Positions 15,962 through 23,692 of a stretch of DNA of 64,000 nt are shown here, in pieces. The stretch spans positions 1 through 64,000 of the forward strand of contig JBGSJZ010000121.1 of the NCBI GenBank assembly GCA_041741455.1, given 5' to 3'. The notes beneath the pieces were generated by a model. That model ran no database searches and was not told where the DNA came from. It saw only the letters and a program-made list of their open reading frames with translations. Both the position numbers and the translations under genes were made by a program. Source of the DNA: CALESS01 sp041741455 (GTDB lineage: Bacteria > Chloroflexota > Anaerolineae > Anaerolineales > Anaerolineaceae). The stretch's first letter is position 1. Every line of letters starts with the position of its first letter.

Positions 15962-17626
15962 ATGGCATCTCACTTTGTTGTTGAATGTCTGGATTGCGGG
16001 CATCAAACCAGTTTTGATATCACCTCCCAAACCTGCCCCCGGTGCAATGGAACCTGGCGCGAAGCCAGATATGATTACGATGGAATTTCCAAAAAACTAC
16101 TTCCTTTACTGAAAAGACGCCCTTTTGATCTATGGCGGTATCGGGAGCTCCTCCCGATACAAAATTTAAATCCTGAGCTAACCATGGGCGAAGGTGGCAC
16201 GCCCCTGATCCAGGCTGCCAATCTCGGCAAGATGCTTGGATTACCTAATGTCCTGATCAAAGACGAACGACAGGGTCCTACAGCCTCCTTTAAGGATCGC
16301 CAGGCATCAGTTGCAGTCACAGCGCTGAAAGAAGCCGGGGTGAACGAAATGGTTTTGGCTTCCACCGGGAATGTTGCCATATCCTTTTCAGCTTATTCAG
16401 CCCGGGCGTTAATCAAACTGTGGGCATTTCTGACAAGCCTGGTGCCAGCTTCCAAAATGCGGGAAGTTGCGTTGTATGGGGCTCAAGTAGTTAAGGTGAC
16501 AGGCTCTTACGACCAGGCCAAACAAATAGCCGGAGAGTTCGCTAGGAGACGGCATCTATATTACGATGGTGGCAGCCGTTCTATCCCAAGTCTTGAGAGT
16601 ATGAAAACACTGGCCTTTGAGATCTGCGAACAGCTCACCCTCCATCAAGGCCCCCATCCGGTTTTCCCTTGGCGAGCGCCGGATTGGTATTTTCAATCGG
16701 TCAGTGGCGGGTTGGGTCCTTTGGGGGTGATCAAGGGTTTTGAAGAATTAAAACAAATGGGATGGATTGAAAAAGTTCCAAAATTTGGCATTATCCAGGT
16801 GGATGGCTGCTCACCCATGGTGCATGCCTGGAAACAGAATAAAGAGGTCGCCCAACCTGTCCTTCTTCCTCAAACTTTAATTGCCACCCTGGCTACAGGT
16901 GATCCAGGCCGTACGTACACCTTGCTTCGCCAAAAAATACTGAGAAATTCTGGGGGGGTATTTGAGAGTGTAACTGACGAAGAGGCATTTCGCGCCATGC
17001 ATTACCTGGCTAAAATGGAAGGTGTATCCGTGGAACCGGCTGCAGCTGTTGCATTTGCGGGTTTGGTAAAATTGGTCCGCTCCGGTCATATTCAATCCCA
17101 CGAAACGGTGGTGGTTAATTGCACTGGTCATACCATGCCCATTGAACGCAACATCCTGGGTGAAGGATGGTCTCGCAATGTAGTTTCCCCGCACTCGATG
17201 GAAGAGAATACAGAGGAAGGCCTTTTAGCTGCCCTTAGTCAGGTATCGATTGATCGCTTCCCAAAGATTCTCATCGCTGATGATAATGCAGAGGTGCGTC
17301 AATTATTGCGTCGCATTTTACATACCCAGGGAAAATATACCCTGATTGAAGCCGTCAACGGTGAAGAAGCAATTCGGATGGCTCGCACCGAACACCCCAA
17401 CTTGATTTTACTCGACTTGATGATGCCTGAAATTGATGGATTCTCTGTTCTGGATGCGCTACAGAAAACTCCAGAAACTTCAGATATTCCGGTCGTGGTA
17501 ATCACTGCCCAGGAACTCACTCCTGCCGAAAAATCGCGACTGCAAGGCCACATTCAAACCCTGATGCAAAAGGGAGATTTTCTGAGCGACGACTTACTGG
17601 ATGAAGTTCGGGCGCTATTAGGATAA
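15962..17626 (+). CDS. Threonine synthase-like PLP enzyme fused to a C-terminal receiver domain
   Basis: The first 415 residues of this 554-residue protein are a threonine-synthase-like fold type II PLP enzyme. A zinc-ribbon-like N-terminus has C9, C12, C25 and C28. The PLP lysine is K111 in PTASFKDRQAS, and the phosphate-binding loop is SVSGGLGPLG (246-255). Threonine synthase converts O-phosphohomoserine to threonine. Residues 433-554 are a complete receiver: D440/D441, D485 in LILLDLMMPEIDG, T515 and K537 (KG instead of KP), joined by a short linker (MEENTEEG). The reading frame is continuous, so this is a true fusion, not a frameshift. It lies 128 bases after the hybrid kinase. Phosphorylation control of the enzyme is inferred. 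The substrate could also be another beta-elimination or replacement substrate. Confidence 0.88.
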   Translation: MASHFVVECLDCGHQTSFDITSQTCPRCNGTWREARYDYDGISKKLLPLLKRRPFDLWRYRELLPIQNLNPELTMGEGGTPLIQAANLGKMLGLPNVLIKDERQGPTASFKDRQASVAVTALKEAGVNEMVLASTGNVAISFSAYSARALIKLWAFLTSLVPASKMREVALYGAQVVKVTGSYDQAKQIAGEFARRRHLYYDGGSRSIPSLESMKTLAFEICEQLTLHQGPHPVFPWRAPDWYFQSVSGGLGPLGVIKGFEELKQMGWIEKVPKFGIIQVDGCSPMVHAWKQNKEVAQPVLLPQTLIATLATGDPGRTYTLLRQKILRNSGGVFESVTDEEAFRAMHYLAKMEGVSVEPAAAVAFAGLVKLVRSGHIQSHETVVVNCTGHTMPIERNILGEGWSRNVVSPHSMEENTEEGLLAALSQVSIDRFPKILIADDNAEVRQLLRRILHTQGKYTLIEAVNGEEAIRMARTEHPNLILLDLMMPEIDGFSVLDALQKTPETSDIPVVVITAQELTPAEKSRLQGHIQTLMQKGDFLSDDLLDEVRALLG

Positions 17627-17633
17627 AAGCTAC

Positions 17634-18572
17634 ATGGTAACCGGACGGGCCAGGGGACTTCAAGCAGCGGTGGCATCAGCCATCTTTCTCGGCCTTGCTC
17701 CGATTTTCGGTAAACAGGCCATCCTTTTAGGCTTCTCCCCCTTAGCCGTCGTCACCTTGCGGACAACCCTTGCAGCAATGCTTCTATTTATCATTATGGC
17801 TATCTTCAAGCGGAAGTTCTTCTTTATTTATCCGGTTGGATTGTGGGGATGTTTTCTGGCTGGTTTTACCAACGGACTTGGGTCCATCCTTTATTACACA
17901 GCTTTGAGTCGTCTGGATGCATCTATTGGCCAGTTAATCTATTCGTTTTACCCACTTTTTTTAGCTTTTTGGTTGCTTCTCGATCGCAACCCCATTAGTC
18001 GGCTCACCCTGGTTCGGTTGGGGTTATCCATACCTGGAATAATCCTTCTCCTAAGCACCGGCACAGAATCGATCGATTGGATTGGCGCATTCCTGATGTC
18101 AGGATCCGCAGTTTTATACGCATTTCACTTGATCATAAATCAAAGAGTATTGTATGAAGTTCCCGCGCCAACAGTGACATTTTATACTTTACTGGCTATG
18201 GGCGTTACTGTCTCAGTGGTTTACGGCTTGTTTGACCGTTCTCTTCCAACCCCATCAACCCCCTGGTGGCCAATTCTGGGCATGGCGCTCATCACTTTTC
18301 TTTCTCGGGTTACTCTTTTCTTGGGCGTGAAATTCCTTGGTGGGTTACAAACAGCAATTTTAGGTCTTGGCGAGTTATTTGTAACACTAATATCAGCTCA
18401 AATTTGGCTTGGCGATCGCTTCACGGTCTGGCAGTGGGTAGGAGCAGCGTTTTTGGGAATAAGTCTTTTCCTGGTTGCATTTGACAAGTTTGGTCCAGAG
18501 AAAAGGCGAAAAAGCGGATTGTTAGCCTGGCTTAATCCACCTTTCATCCAGCCTGGTGATATTCGCTGGTAA
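17634..18572 (+). CDS. EamA/DMT-superfamily transporter
   Basis: A 312-residue integral membrane protein with about ten hydrophobic helices arranged as two EamA repeats (N-terminal LGLAPIFGKQAILLGFSP; second repeat around residue 165-290 with GGLQTAILGLGELFVTLI). DMT-family proteins usually export amino acids, metabolites or nucleotide sugars. It starts 8 bases after the threonine-synthase/receiver gene, so the two are probably co-transcribed, and export of a threonine-related metabolite is conceivable but unproven. It converges with the sensor kinase on the other strand, with 13 bases between the stops. Confidence 0.85.
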   Translation: MVTGRARGLQAAVASAIFLGLAPIFGKQAILLGFSPLAVVTLRTTLAAMLLFIIMAIFKRKFFFIYPVGLWGCFLAGFTNGLGSILYYTALSRLDASIGQLIYSFYPLFLAFWLLLDRNPISRLTLVRLGLSIPGIILLLSTGTESIDWIGAFLMSGSAVLYAFHLIINQRVLYEVPAPTVTFYTLLAMGVTVSVVYGLFDRSLPTPSTPWWPILGMALITFLSRVTLFLGVKFLGGLQTAILGLGELFVTLISAQIWLGDRFTVWQWVGAAFLGISLFLVAFDKFGPEKRRKSGLLAWLNPPFIQPGDIRW

Positions 18573-18585
18573 CCATCACAATTAA

Positions 18586-20190
18586 TTACCCTTCAAGACG
18601 TACTGGTATACGGATTTCCAATCGTGCTCCAGAGCCGTGCATTGAATTCACCACACGGATACTTCCTCCATGCGCCTGCATGATATTGTAGCTTACCGAA
18701 AGCCCAAGACCCGTACCGTTCTTTTTAGTGCTTATGAAAGGCTCGAATAGTTGCGCCTCCATGGCAGGGTCGATCCCAAGCCCAGAATCTTCAACCCAAA
18801 GACAATTAGCTCCATCTTGACAATTTGCTTCAATCCAGATCACTCGATTATGTTTAATTTCATCCAGTGCATCAATTGCATTCAGGAGTAAATTGAAAAT
18901 AACTTGTTGTATTTGGTCAGCCGCCCCCCAAAAAACAGGTAGATTGACCGGAATCGACACATTTAATTGAATGAATCGATCCCTGAGTTGTGGCTGTAAC
19001 AAGGAAACTACTTTTTCTACGATGGTGTTTAGCTGGATAATTTCCTTGTCTATCTTTCCGGGTCGATAAAAATCTAACATTCTGGTTACAGTTCCAGCCA
19101 GGCGATTAAGTTCATCTTGTGCCAGTTGTAAGTATTTTCTTTGATCGCCAGAGGAAAGTTCACTGCGACCTGCAAGGTAAATACAATTTCGAACTGATTG
19201 GAGAGGATTATTGATTTCGTGGGCTACCGAAGCCAGTAACCTTCCAACGGCTGACATTTTCTCTGCTTGCACTAGAGCCCGGTGCGATTCCTCCAGCTTG
19301 CGCATGTTATGGCGCAAATCTTCATAAAGCCTTGCATTTTCCAGTGCAACCATGGACTGCCTGACCAAAATAACGAACATTTCATAATCTGAATCTTGAA
19401 AAGCCTGCTCACCTTCATTACGCGCAGCAAGGAATAAATAACGGACGTTTTTAAATTGAATCGGAGCAATCAGTAGGGAATTGATGTGATGCTCACGCAT
19501 TTGATTTTGTAGGTCCAGATCATCGGTATCCTGCTTATGAATCAGCATAGGAGTTCCACGCTGAACAATTTTTCGCAAGTTACCTTGCTCGATTGAAACC
19601 TGCATCCAGATCTCAGTATCTCCCAAGTTTTCAATAATTTCGAATTTTTCTTTTCCTTCATAAGCCCGGTATATCTGTAAAATACTTGGACGCAGCATCC
19701 CACTGATAGCACCACTGACCAGCTTGATCAATGCAGATGGATTAGTCTCAGATACTAAGGACTCGGAAATATTAAAAATTGGACGAAGTGCTTCCAATCT
19801 TGCTGCGTTTTTCCGTTGTTGTCGGTTAGATATAATCTCCTTGCATTTTTCAACGAGTTCAGCAGTCGATTCAAATGGTTTTAAGATTAGTCCGTCGATC
19901 CCACGGTGCAAGGCCGTTATTGCAGTCTCAACCGTGCCGTGACCTGTCATCAGCAAGATAGCTATTCCTGGGCATATTTGCTTTGCCTGAGCCGCCAATT
20001 CGAATCCATCCATATCAGGCATGCGAATATCAACCAGCAATAAGTCAAGTTTTTCTGTCCTCAGGTAGCCCAGGGCTTCTTCAGCTGAATTTCCAGCAAA
20101 GACTTTAAAATCAGACCTCTCAAGCACCTTTTGACATAACCTTACAATGGATCGATCGTCATCTACAACCAACACTCTTGCGTCAGGCAT
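18586..20190 (-). CDS. Receiver-GAF-histidine kinase
   Basis: This 534-residue protein begins with a receiver domain (D10-D12, phosphoacceptor D54 in LLLVDIRMPDMDG, T82, K104), followed by a GAF domain (about 135-285, ending MVALENARLYEDL), a short coiled coil, a phosphotransfer domain with H324 (SVAHEINNPLQS) and an ATPase domain (residues 430-534; DSGLGIDP, GTGLGLSV). The HEINNP sequence is typical of NtrB-like kinases. With the receiver at the N-terminus, it probably receives phosphate or a signal from another kinase and modulates its own activity. GGGAGG lies 6-7 bases before the ATG. No dedicated DNA-binding regulator is adjacent. Confidence 0.9.
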   Translation of the reverse strand: MPDARVLVVDDDRSIVRLCQKVLERSDFKVFAGNSAEEALGYLRTEKLDLLLVDIRMPDMDGFELAAQAKQICPGIAILLMTGHGTVETAITALHRGIDGLILKPFESTAELVEKCKEIISNRQQRKNAARLEALRPIFNISESLVSETNPSALIKLVSGAISGMLRPSILQIYRAYEGKEKFEIIENLGDTEIWMQVSIEQGNLRKIVQRGTPMLIHKQDTDDLDLQNQMREHHINSLLIAPIQFKNVRYLFLAARNEGEQAFQDSDYEMFVILVRQSMVALENARLYEDLRHNMRKLEESHRALVQAEKMSAVGRLLASVAHEINNPLQSVRNCIYLAGRSELSSGDQRKYLQLAQDELNRLAGTVTRMLDFYRPGKIDKEIIQLNTIVEKVVSLLQPQLRDRFIQLNVSIPVNLPVFWGAADQIQQVIFNLLLNAIDALDEIKHNRVIWIEANCQDGANCLWVEDSGLGIDPAMEAQLFEPFISTKKNGTGLGLSVSYNIMQAHGGSIRVVNSMHGSGARLEIRIPVRLEG

Positions 20191-20270
20191 TTTATCCTCC
20201 CAAAGATAACTAATTATAAAGAATTATTTTTAAAAAAGCAATTTTCGTGCCAATTTCCTTTACCAAATAA

Positions 20271-20299
20271 TTGACAGTAAGCACAAATATGGGTAAATT
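20271..20299 (+). promoter_or_regulatory. Promoter of the tlpA-like operon, apparently giving a leaderless mRNA
   Basis: The -35 TTGACA (20271-20276) and -10 TAAATT (20294-20299) are 17 bases apart. The expected transcription start, seven bases after the -10 box, coincides with the A of the ATG at 20306. There is no Shine-Dalgarno sequence before that ATG. Confidence 0.65.
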
Positions 20300-20305
20300 G
20301 ATTAT

Positions 20306-20902
20306 ATGAATACTGAAGGACCCTCACCAAGACTCCCAGTTTTATTATTCCATGTCTCTCAGCGATGGGTTTTATTCCAATCCATAGTGATAATACTCTC
20401 CTTGCTTTGGCTTTCTTTCTCTGTATTGACAGCTCAACATGCTCAAGCGGAAGTAATCCAAATTCCTCAAAAAGGATTTTCTGCACCAAACTTTTCCCTT
20501 TTAGATACGCAAGGGCAGGAATTACAGTTAGAAGATTTCCAAGGCCAAGCCATCATCTTAAACTTTTGGGCAACTTGGTGCCCTCCCTGCAAAGCTGAAA
20601 TGCCGGATTTGCAGAATGTATTTATACAAAAGCAATACTCTGGAGTGGTTGTGCTGGGAGTGAACCGAACTGATCAAGATAATTCTTTAGAACTCGATCG
20701 TTTTCTTGAATCATACGGTATAACTTTTCCGGTTTTATTGGATAGCTCAGGTGAAATTGCAAAAATATATAATATATCCGCCTTGCCAACTACTTACTTT
20801 ATCAGGCCAGATGGAATCATCCACAAAGTTATCGTTGGCGGCCCCCTTCCCCAGGCGTTATTATTGGCTGAGATTCAACAAATGATCCAGGAAAGCCCCT
20901 GA
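20306..20902 (+). CDS. TlpA/ResA-family membrane-anchored thioredoxin
   Basis: A 198-residue protein with an N-terminal membrane anchor or signal segment (about residues 25-48) and a thioredoxin fold of the AhpC/TSA-Redoxin type. The active site is CPPC in FWATWCPPCKAEMPDL, and the cis-Pro loop is seen in SALPTTYFI. Such proteins reduce or exchange disulfides on the outer face of the membrane, for example in cytochrome c maturation, though no cytochrome genes lie here. It is followed one base later by the Lgt-like gene, so the two are co-translated. The ATG has no SD and sits at the predicted transcription start. Confidence 0.9.
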   Translation: MNTEGPSPRLPVLLFHVSQRWVLFQSIVIILSLLWLSFSVLTAQHAQAEVIQIPQKGFSAPNFSLLDTQGQELQLEDFQGQAIILNFWATWCPPCKAEMPDLQNVFIQKQYSGVVVLGVNRTDQDNSLELDRFLESYGITFPVLLDSSGEIAKIYNISALPTTYFIRPDGIIHKVIVGGPLPQALLLAEIQQMIQESP

Positions 20903-20903
20903 G

Positions 20904-21677
20904 ATGCTGCCAACACTCTCCTTGGGTCCGCTTGTCCTTCCAGTCCCAACAATCATCTTATTGGTGGGGATTTTGGCTGGAATTTCATTTTCTGAAAAAT
21001 ATTCTTCATTCTTTTTAGTTGATCGAAATCAACTCACATCACTGTTCTCCTACTTTTTATTTGCATCCCTTTTCGGTGCCCGAATCAGTTATATCGCAAG
21101 CTACCCTGGAGCATTTTCAAATAATTGGTTATCGATCTTTTCCATTAATCCAGCAATGTTCGACTGGATTGGTGGTTTGTTGATCGGAATACTAGTTACA
21201 GTGATTTTTATATCCCGGAAAAATCTGGATTTATGGAATACACTTGATTCTCTCACGCCTGCAATCATCGTATTCATGTTCTCGCTTGGTCTTAGTTTTC
21301 TCGCTTCTGGTGAATTTTTAGGAGTGCCGTCCGATTTACCCTGGTCAATCTACCTTTGGGGGGCTAATCGCCATCCAACCCAGATATATTGGTTGTTATT
21401 ATGGGGGGCGATTACATCTCTCATTTGGCCACTTCGTAAGAATCTCTGGGTTCGGGGTACTCGTTTCCTTAGCTTGCTTGCCCTCTCATCTTCAGTTCTC
21501 ATTTTTTTGGAATACTTCAGGGCGGATAGTCAAATAATCTTAGGTGGATTACGCACTAACCAGATATTTTCCTTCTTACTCCTCATATTTTCACTCTGGC
21601 AATTAGGGAAACGCATCCGCGAATTTCAACAACATGACATATCGGAGGTTCAGAATGGATCAGATTTTAATTTGTGA
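20904..21677 (+). CDS. Lgt-like membrane protein with altered catalytic motifs
   Basis: A 257-residue protein with about seven membrane helices. The pattern GARISYIASYP, DWIGGLLIGIL and NRHPTQIYW matches the fold of prolipoprotein diacylglyceryl transferase (Lgt), whose family has RHPSQLYE at the last site. The histidine of the Lgt HGG motif appears replaced (DWIGG) and the essential GRxGNFxN motif reads LGLSFLASGEF, so the catalytic histidine and arginine look absent. It may therefore be a non-transferase paralogue. Its tight pairing with a TlpA thioredoxin suggests a membrane redox or substrate-handling function (inference). Its end overlaps folB. Confidence 0.7.
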   Translation: MLPTLSLGPLVLPVPTIILLVGILAGISFSEKYSSFFLVDRNQLTSLFSYFLFASLFGARISYIASYPGAFSNNWLSIFSINPAMFDWIGGLLIGILVTVIFISRKNLDLWNTLDSLTPAIIVFMFSLGLSFLASGEFLGVPSDLPWSIYLWGANRHPTQIYWLLLWGAITSLIWPLRKNLWVRGTRFLSLLALSSSVLIFLEYFRADSQIILGGLRTNQIFSFLLLIFSLWQLGKRIREFQQHDISEVQNGSDFNL

Positions 21678-22005
21678 TTTGCTTGCACGCGGGCATATTG
21701 GAATAACAGATACGGAAAGGGAACACCCTCAAGACATCCTGATCAACGTCAGCCTTTTTGTAGATCTGCATCCAGCCGCCATTTCAGATCATATTGAGGA
21801 TACAGTCAGCTATTCTTCTGTATCCAAGGAAATTCTTTCTCTAGTGGATCAATCCAGGAAGAAAACAGTGGAAGCCATGGCAGAAGATATTGCTAAACTC
21901 TGCCTGAAACATAAACTGGTCGATAAAGTCATGGTTCGAGTGGAAAAACCAGGTGCAATTCGGTTCGCCCGTTCTGTCGGTGTGGAAATATTTCGCTCGC
22001 GCTGA
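21655..22005 (+). CDS. folB: Dihydroneopterin aldolase
   Basis: A protein of about 116 residues with the tunnelling (T-fold) pattern of FolB: DQILICDLLARGHIG, TERxHPQDILINVSL, VSYSSVSKEI and the C-terminal VRVEKPGAIRFARSVGVEI, where KPGAIRFA holds catalytic and binding residues. It converts dihydroneopterin to 6-hydroxymethyl-dihydropterin and glycolaldehyde in folate synthesis. The ATG at 21655 is chosen because GGAGG lies 8 bases upstream; the in-frame ATG at 21634 has no SD. The gene overlaps the preceding Lgt-like gene and converges with folE, which acts earlier in the same pathway. Confidence 0.9.
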   Translation: MDQILICDLLARGHIGITDTEREHPQDILINVSLFVDLHPAAISDHIEDTVSYSSVSKEILSLVDQSRKKTVEAMAEDIAKLCLKHKLVDKVMVRVEKPGAIRFARSVGVEIFRSR

Positions 22006-22008
22006 TTC

Positions 22009-22644
22009 TCAAAAGTGCAGTGGTTCCGCACTGCGAGAAATATTGTCCAGGAACTCCATTCGTTGCGCTATATCTGTTCGAAAAACACCCAGCATGGCGG
22101 AAGTGGTCATGCGGGCGTCATGTTTTTTCACGCCTCGCATCATGGAGCACAGGTGGATCGCTTCCACTACAACCGCAACACCTCTGGGCTGTAGGACAAG
22201 GTTGATAAAATTCCCAATCTGACGGGTCATCCGCTCCTGAACTTGTAGTCGGTGAGAGAACATATCAACAACCCGGGGAATCTTGGAAAGCCCAATGACT
22301 CGACCATTTGGAATATAGGCAACATGAACCCGTCCCATGAATGGCAACATATGATGTTCACACAGACTGAAGAATTCAATATCACGCACCAGAATCATTT
22401 CTTCATAATCGACCTCGAACAGCGCTTCGTTTAACATTGCCACTGGATCAGACCGATAACCGGATAATAATTCCTCATACATTCTTGCCACACGTTCGGG
22501 TGTCCGTTGTAAACCTTCGCGACTCACATCCTCACCGAAAGCCAACAACATTGCTTTCGATGCTTGTTGAATCACCTCTAGGTCGATTTGCTCATCCTGG
22601 AATAATTCTGCTGCCTCAAAAATCTCTTTTTCGCGATTTTCCAT
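22009..22644 (-). CDS. folE: GTP cyclohydrolase I
   Basis: A 211-residue GTP cyclohydrolase I. The zinc and catalytic site SLCEHHMLPFMG contains C95, H97 and H98; a further Cys lies in EAIHLCSMMRG. VIGLSKIPRVVDMFSHRLQVQE (residues about 117-138) is the family signature region. It opens the imidazole ring of GTP to make dihydroneopterin triphosphate, the first step of folate synthesis. AGGGA precedes the ATG. It is convergent with folB (3 bases between stops) and 11 bases upstream of the stop-side of the polyprenyl synthase gene, with which it shares strand. Length is normal for the family. Confidence 0.95.
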   Translation of the reverse strand: MENREKEIFEAAELFQDEQIDLEVIQQASKAMLLAFGEDVSREGLQRTPERVARMYEELLSGYRSDPVAMLNEALFEVDYEEMILVRDIEFFSLCEHHMLPFMGRVHVAYIPNGRVIGLSKIPRVVDMFSHRLQVQERMTRQIGNFINLVLQPRGVAVVVEAIHLCSMMRGVKKHDARMTTSAMLGVFRTDIAQRMEFLDNISRSAEPLHF

Positions 22645-22655
22645 AATTCCCTGTG

Positions 22656-23666
22656 TTAGTTTTGACGATTAAGTAATCCAGTGCATAATTCCCGCAAAGC
22701 ATGGAAGGCTGGCCGATCGGAAGCAAGCAAATTTAATGTATTCATTGCCTCCTCGGTTAATTCACGAGCCATATTAAGCGTAGCAACTTCTGCTCCATCC
22801 TCACTCAATAATTCCATGATCTGACCAACCTCATCGATCTTTACCGGTCCCTGATTCCACCGTTTAGCAAACTTCCCCTGTCGCGTCAAACCAAATACAA
22901 TAGGGTATGTCTTCTTTCCGGAAACCAGATCACTGCTGGTTGATTTTCCTGTTCTTGTAACATTACCCCAAATCCCCAACCAATCATCCCAAACTTGAAA
23001 AGCCAAACCGAGGAAACGGCCGAATTGATGGCAGATAACTTGTTTCTCGATATCTACTCCAGCGCATAAGGCTCCCAACTGGGTGGAAGCAGCAAGTAGA
23101 GCTGCGGTTTTTCCATTGATCATAGTCCAGTAGTCATCCAGGGAAACCTTTTGTGCTCTCTCAAAGGACATATCTAGGAATTGCCCTTTTGTTAGAGCGA
23201 TACAGGTTTCGTGCAGGATGGTTTGGGCATTCAACACCATATCCGCCGGAAAAGAATTTTTCAACCGGTCCAGGCTGGCAAACGCCAGGGTAAACATCAA
23301 ATCACCGGCATTGATCGCGTGTGGCTGACCCCATTGCGCCCAGACGGTTTTTCTGCCCCGCCGGGATTGACTGCCATCTTGGATATCGTCATGAATCAGT
23401 GAAAAATTATGGATCAATTCTACGCTTGCAGCAGCCGGTAGGGCAGATCTCCAATCTCCTCCTGCAATTTCAGTCGACAGCAAAGTCAGCAATGGGCGGA
23501 TTCGTTTGCCACTTGCCTCCGGGCCTGCGCCTTCACCCGTCCATCCAAGGTGATAAGTTAACATCTCCGATAAACCACTATTCACAATTAATGGGTGAGA
23601 AATTGATTGTTTTAATTCGTTTTCAATTTCAGGCAATAACTCTTGAGACAAGGCAGATAAAGTCAT
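22656..23666 (-). CDS. Polyprenyl (geranylgeranyl-type) diphosphate synthase
   Basis: A trans-isoprenyl diphosphate synthase of about 336 residues. The first Asp-rich motif is LIHDDIQDGSQSRRG. The second reads VWDDWLG and lacks the last Asp of the usual DDxxD. GKRIRPLL is the N-terminal substrate-binding motif and GKKTYPIV the conserved Lys motif. It condenses isopentenyl diphosphate with allylic diphosphates to give C15-C40 chains; exact length cannot be read here. The ATG at 23666 is preferred over a TTG at 23675. It lies directly downstream of the type 2 IPP isomerase gene, forming an isoprenoid pair. Confidence 0.9.
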   Translation of the reverse strand: MTLSALSQELLPEIENELKQSISHPLIVNSGLSEMLTYHLGWTGEGAGPEASGKRIRPLLTLLSTEIAGGDWRSALPAAASVELIHNFSLIHDDIQDGSQSRRGRKTVWAQWGQPHAINAGDLMFTLAFASLDRLKNSFPADMVLNAQTILHETCIALTKGQFLDMSFERAQKVSLDDYWTMINGKTAALLAASTQLGALCAGVDIEKQVICHQFGRFLGLAFQVWDDWLGIWGNVTRTGKSTSSDLVSGKKTYPIVFGLTRQGKFAKRWNQGPVKIDEVGQIMELLSEDGAEVATLNMARELTEEAMNTLNLLASDRPAFHALRELCTGLLNRQN

Positions 23667-23692
23667 CTTAATCAAACATCCTTCATCAGTAT

